From the NCBI GenBank assembly GCA_021163585.1, contig JAGGTW010000074.1:1-6240 (forward strand): 6,240 bases of DNA. The letters run 5' to 3'. A program made the position numbers and the translations under genes. The DNA comes from Desulfurococcales archaeon (GTDB taxonomy: Archaea; Thermoproteota; Thermoprotei_A; Sulfolobales; NBVN01). Positions 5,734-6,240 of the stretch are shown piece by piece; the stretch's first letter is position 1; every line of letters starts with the position of its first letter. The notes under the pieces were generated by a model. It had not been told where the DNA came from. It made no database searches and saw only the letters and a list, made by a program, of their open reading frames with translations.

Positions 5734-5984
5734 GGCTCCTCCACCTCCTTCGTCTTCCTTATTAGGAAGAGTATTGCAGCTGGGTATATACCGACCGATA
5801 TAGGCACGTACACGAGTACTATGTCAGGAGCTCTTAACAGGTAAAATATGAAAGCAAATGCACTGCTTTGAACAGCCGAGTAAATTAGGGCTCTCACTAA
5901 GTTTCGCTCCGATATGGCCAGGTACGCAAAGAATAATGCAATACCAGCGAAAACCGCTAGCAAAACCATGGTTAAGTCTACCAT
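5730..5984 (-). CDS. MbhD-type subunit (DUF4040, MnhA C-terminal-like)
   Basis: This 84-residue protein has three membrane segments (about 4-23, 29-50, 55-75) and is the usual length of MbhD. Segment two and the following motif (RALIYSAVQSSAFAFIFYLL, then APDIVLVYV) match the DUF4040 domain found as MbhD or inside MnhA. D54 of the conserved APD is kept, but the usual Glu a few residues later (ALTEA in many relatives) is replaced in LVYVP. The ATG at 5984 shares its A with the TAA stop of the preceding gene (TAATG), and GGGGGAGGTGA lies just upstream. It belongs to the antiporter module beside MnhG and MnhB, in the same neighbouring order as in mbhC-mbhD-mbhE. Confidence 0.85.
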   Translation of the reverse strand: MVDLTMVLLAVFAGIALFFAYLAISERNLVRALIYSAVQSSAFAFIFYLLRAPDIVLVYVPISVGIYPAAILFLIRKTKEVEEP

Positions 5985-6240
5985 TACTCACCTCCCCCGT
6001 CTTCCTCTAGGTGATCAACCACTACTGGTTCTGGCTTAACTACCTTACTCCTGTGCGCCGCCCTGGCTAAAGCGTGTGAGCCAGCTGGCGCTAAAAGCAG
6101 TATTAGGAATGCTGTAACTAATGCGGCCCCACCCATAAAGAACCTGTATGGCCCTATGAATTCAGCACCGAACGCTATTAGGGCAACACCCAGTAGTGGG
6201 TAGAACGCCCCGCCTATAGTACCTATTGTTGCTGCATGCA
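5984..6240 (-). CDS. MnhG/MbhC-type antiporter subunit, C-terminal part
   Basis: An open minus-strand frame enters from the right edge and ends in TAA at 5984-5986, giving the last 84 residues; about 30 N-terminal residues are missing. It shows two membrane segments and the MnhG hallmark LLLAPAGSHALARAAHRS (in most relatives the region reads roughly T-x-P-x-G/A-x-H-x-L-x-R-A-A). After this comes a soluble tail of about 25 residues rich in Val, Asp and Glu that ends in EEDGGGE, longer than in many MnhG proteins. MnhG is a small structural subunit of Mrp antiporters, equivalent to MbhC. Its stop overlaps the next start by one base, so it is co-transcribed. The operon promoter and an MnhF/MbhB partner, if present, lie beyond 6240. 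Confidence 0.88.
   Translation of the reverse strand, partial: HAATIGTIGGAFYPLLGVALIAFGAEFIGPYRFFMGGAALVTAFLILLLAPAGSHALARAAHRSKVVKPEPVVVDHLEEDGGGE

Noticed and set aside
1..6240. tRNA or rRNA genes, CRISPR arrays, insertion sequences
   Set aside because: I saw no cloverleaf-like segments, regularly spaced repeats, transposase-like frames or terminal repeats; genes cover nearly all of the window.

Overview
The window looks like chromosomal DNA of a hyperthermophilic archaeon of the Thermoproteota (Crenarchaeota), most like a Desulfurococcales-type sulfur-reducing or fermentative organism. The grounds are an archaeal-type DnaG, a multi-subunit Mrp/Mbh-type membrane complex, strong GGAGGTGA-type ribosome binding sites, frequent GTG and TTG starts, heavy use of AGG/AGA for Arg and ATA for Ile, and moderate GC. 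I cannot name a genus from the sequence alone.

Layout. Positions 1-413 (minus) hold the first 137 residues of DnaG; its C-terminus runs off the left edge. A 172-bp divergent spacer (414-585) carries candidate promoters for both directions. On the plus strand follow two small genes, spaced like a bicistron. The first is a 108-residue protein (586-912) whose predicted fold order resembles a degenerate PD-(D/E)XK nuclease domain. The second is a 47-residue protein (917-1060) with a symmetric twin CX3C pattern, which is the most unusual item here. The plus-strand unit converges on the large minus-strand operon with only 3 bp between stop codons, and an inverted repeat sits at the junction.

The rest (6240 down to 1064, minus strand) is one tightly packed operon. 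In transcription order it encodes: MnhG/MbhC-like (partial), MbhD-like (DUF4040), a fused MbhE+MbhF (MnhB) protein, MnhC/MbhG, MnhE/MbhA, MnhD/MbhH, an MbhI-like linker subunit, and NuoH/MbhM. Neighbouring genes overlap or lie within 12 bp, nearly all behind G-rich ribosome binding sites.

Together these proteins form the membrane arm of a respiratory complex related to Pyrococcus Mbh/Mbs and to complex I. It comprises a Mrp-type Na+/H+ antiporter module (MnhB, C, E, G, MbhD), one proton-channel antiporter-like subunit (MnhD), a lateral-helix piece (MbhI) and the NuoH subunit that connects to a peripheral redox arm. The [NiFe]-hydrogenase-like and FeS subunits (MbhJ, K, L, N equivalents) are not in the window. 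NuoH is the last gene, so they must lie upstream of 6240 or elsewhere. The substrate (protons, sulfane sulfur, formate, other) therefore cannot be decided here.
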